Notes under the pieces: generated by a model | Seen by the model: only the letters and a program-made list of their open reading frames with translations | Told to the model about the DNA's origin: nothing | Database searches by the model: none | In this document: in pieces, positions 6,188 to 6,422 of the stretch | How the letters are laid out: every line of letters starts with the position of its first letter | Position numbering within the stretch: position 1 is the stretch's first letter | Position numbers and translations under genes: made by a program | DNA from: Clostridiales bacterium | Lineage (GTDB): Bacteria; Bacillota; Clostridia; Oscillospirales; CAG-272 | Assembly: GCA_019415985.1 (NCBI GenBank) | Contig: DXYE01000140.1 | Location: 1 to 6,422, forward strand | DNA length: 6,422 nt | Direction: 5' to 3'

Positions 6188-6422
6188 ATGATGTCTCCCT
6201 CTGATGAAGAACGGATCGTCGCCATGGTGGACTCCTTCACCAAGACGGTGGCCCGGAATTTCAGCAGAAATCTCAAACGGGCAAAGGCAAACGCGGAGAA
6301 ACATTACTCCGACGAGCCGGTAGACTATCTTCTTGAAACTTTAAGCCACGACGACAGGTATCCGTCCGATCATTTTGTGCTTTATGCGGACGAGTTATCC
6401 TGCGTGGTTCACAGCGAAACTT
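6188..6422 (+). CDS. Putative sigma-70-like regulator of a conjugative element (3' truncated by window edge)
   Basis: An open frame from ATG 6188 to the end of the window, 78 codons, preceded by AAAGGAGG at 6172-6179 with an 8-base spacer from GGAGG. The ATG at 6181 is out of frame and stops at once; a second ATG at 6191 is possible but more distant from the ribosome-binding site. The protein begins MMSPSDEERIVAMVDSF and continues with a basic stretch near residues 20-37 (KTVARNFSRNLKRAKA), then LLETLSHDD and an acidic, hydrophobic segment. From memory this resembles the N-terminus of small sigma-70-family proteins conserved in Tn1549/CTn-type elements (compare Tn916 Orf7). The diagnostic region 4 helix-turn-helix would lie beyond the window, so the call is unproven. 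If right, it places the transporter module as cargo beside the element's regulatory or recombination end. Confidence 0.55.
   Translation, partial: MMSPSDEERIVAMVDSFTKTVARNFSRNLKRAKANAEKHYSDEPVDYLLETLSHDDRYPSDHFVLYADELSCVVHSET

Noticed and set aside
5989..6204. A 71-codon frame overlapping the right repeat
   Set aside because: It would start with GTG inside the hairpin, lacks a ribosome-binding site, contains the A/T tracts and the next gene's ribosome-binding site as codons, and has no recognisable protein character.
1..6422. CRISPR arrays, tRNA or rRNA genes, insertion-sequence transposases
   Set aside because: No regularly spaced repeats, no cloverleaf or rRNA-like sequence, and no transposase or integrase motifs were seen on either strand.

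Overview
The window looks like accessory (cargo) DNA inside an integrative conjugative element of a Firmicute, probably a gut Clostridia/Lachnospiraceae-type organism. Three things suggest this: strong AGGAGG ribosome-binding sites, Firmicutes-style signalling and ABC families, and a truncated gene at the right edge whose N-terminus resembles the small sigma-70-like regulators of Tn1549/CTn-type elements. That last match is from memory of the family, not from a search.

Layout, all on the + strand. Bases 1-1547 hold the 3' part of an AT-rich ABC half-exporter (membrane domain plus ATPase) whose start lies upstream of the window. Bases 1548-1833 have no gene but are rich in hairpins. Bases 1834-5937 form one visibly more GC-rich module: an OmpR-type response regulator, a membrane histidine kinase overlapping it by 4 bp, an FtsX/MacB-type permease, a 62-residue acidic lipoprotein and a LolD/MacB-type ATPase. 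Bases 5938-6187 contain a strong terminator-like hairpin, a four-codon reading frame behind a perfect ribosome-binding site, and an A/T-tract segment. From 6188 to the end is the partial sigma-like gene.

How the genes probably work together: the kinase senses something at the cell surface and phosphorylates the regulator. The regulator then acts at two near-identical promoter boxes, one before its own gene (1783-1814) and one before the permease (3633-3664). Each box has two TTCATA/TCCATA half-sites 11 bp apart and a TATGnT -10 hexamer at the same distance. The ATPase and permease would form a MacB-like transporter, with the small lipoprotein where a membrane-fusion protein would be expected. 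The substrate cannot be read from the sequence; export of, or defence against, a peptide or antibiotic is an inference from similar arrangements.

The most unusual features are a perfect 30-bp hairpin-forming direct repeat that brackets the whole regulator-transporter module (1691-1720 and 5972-6001), the twin regulator boxes, the unrecognised lipoprotein, and the attenuator-like structure followed by a four-codon ORF at the right boundary.
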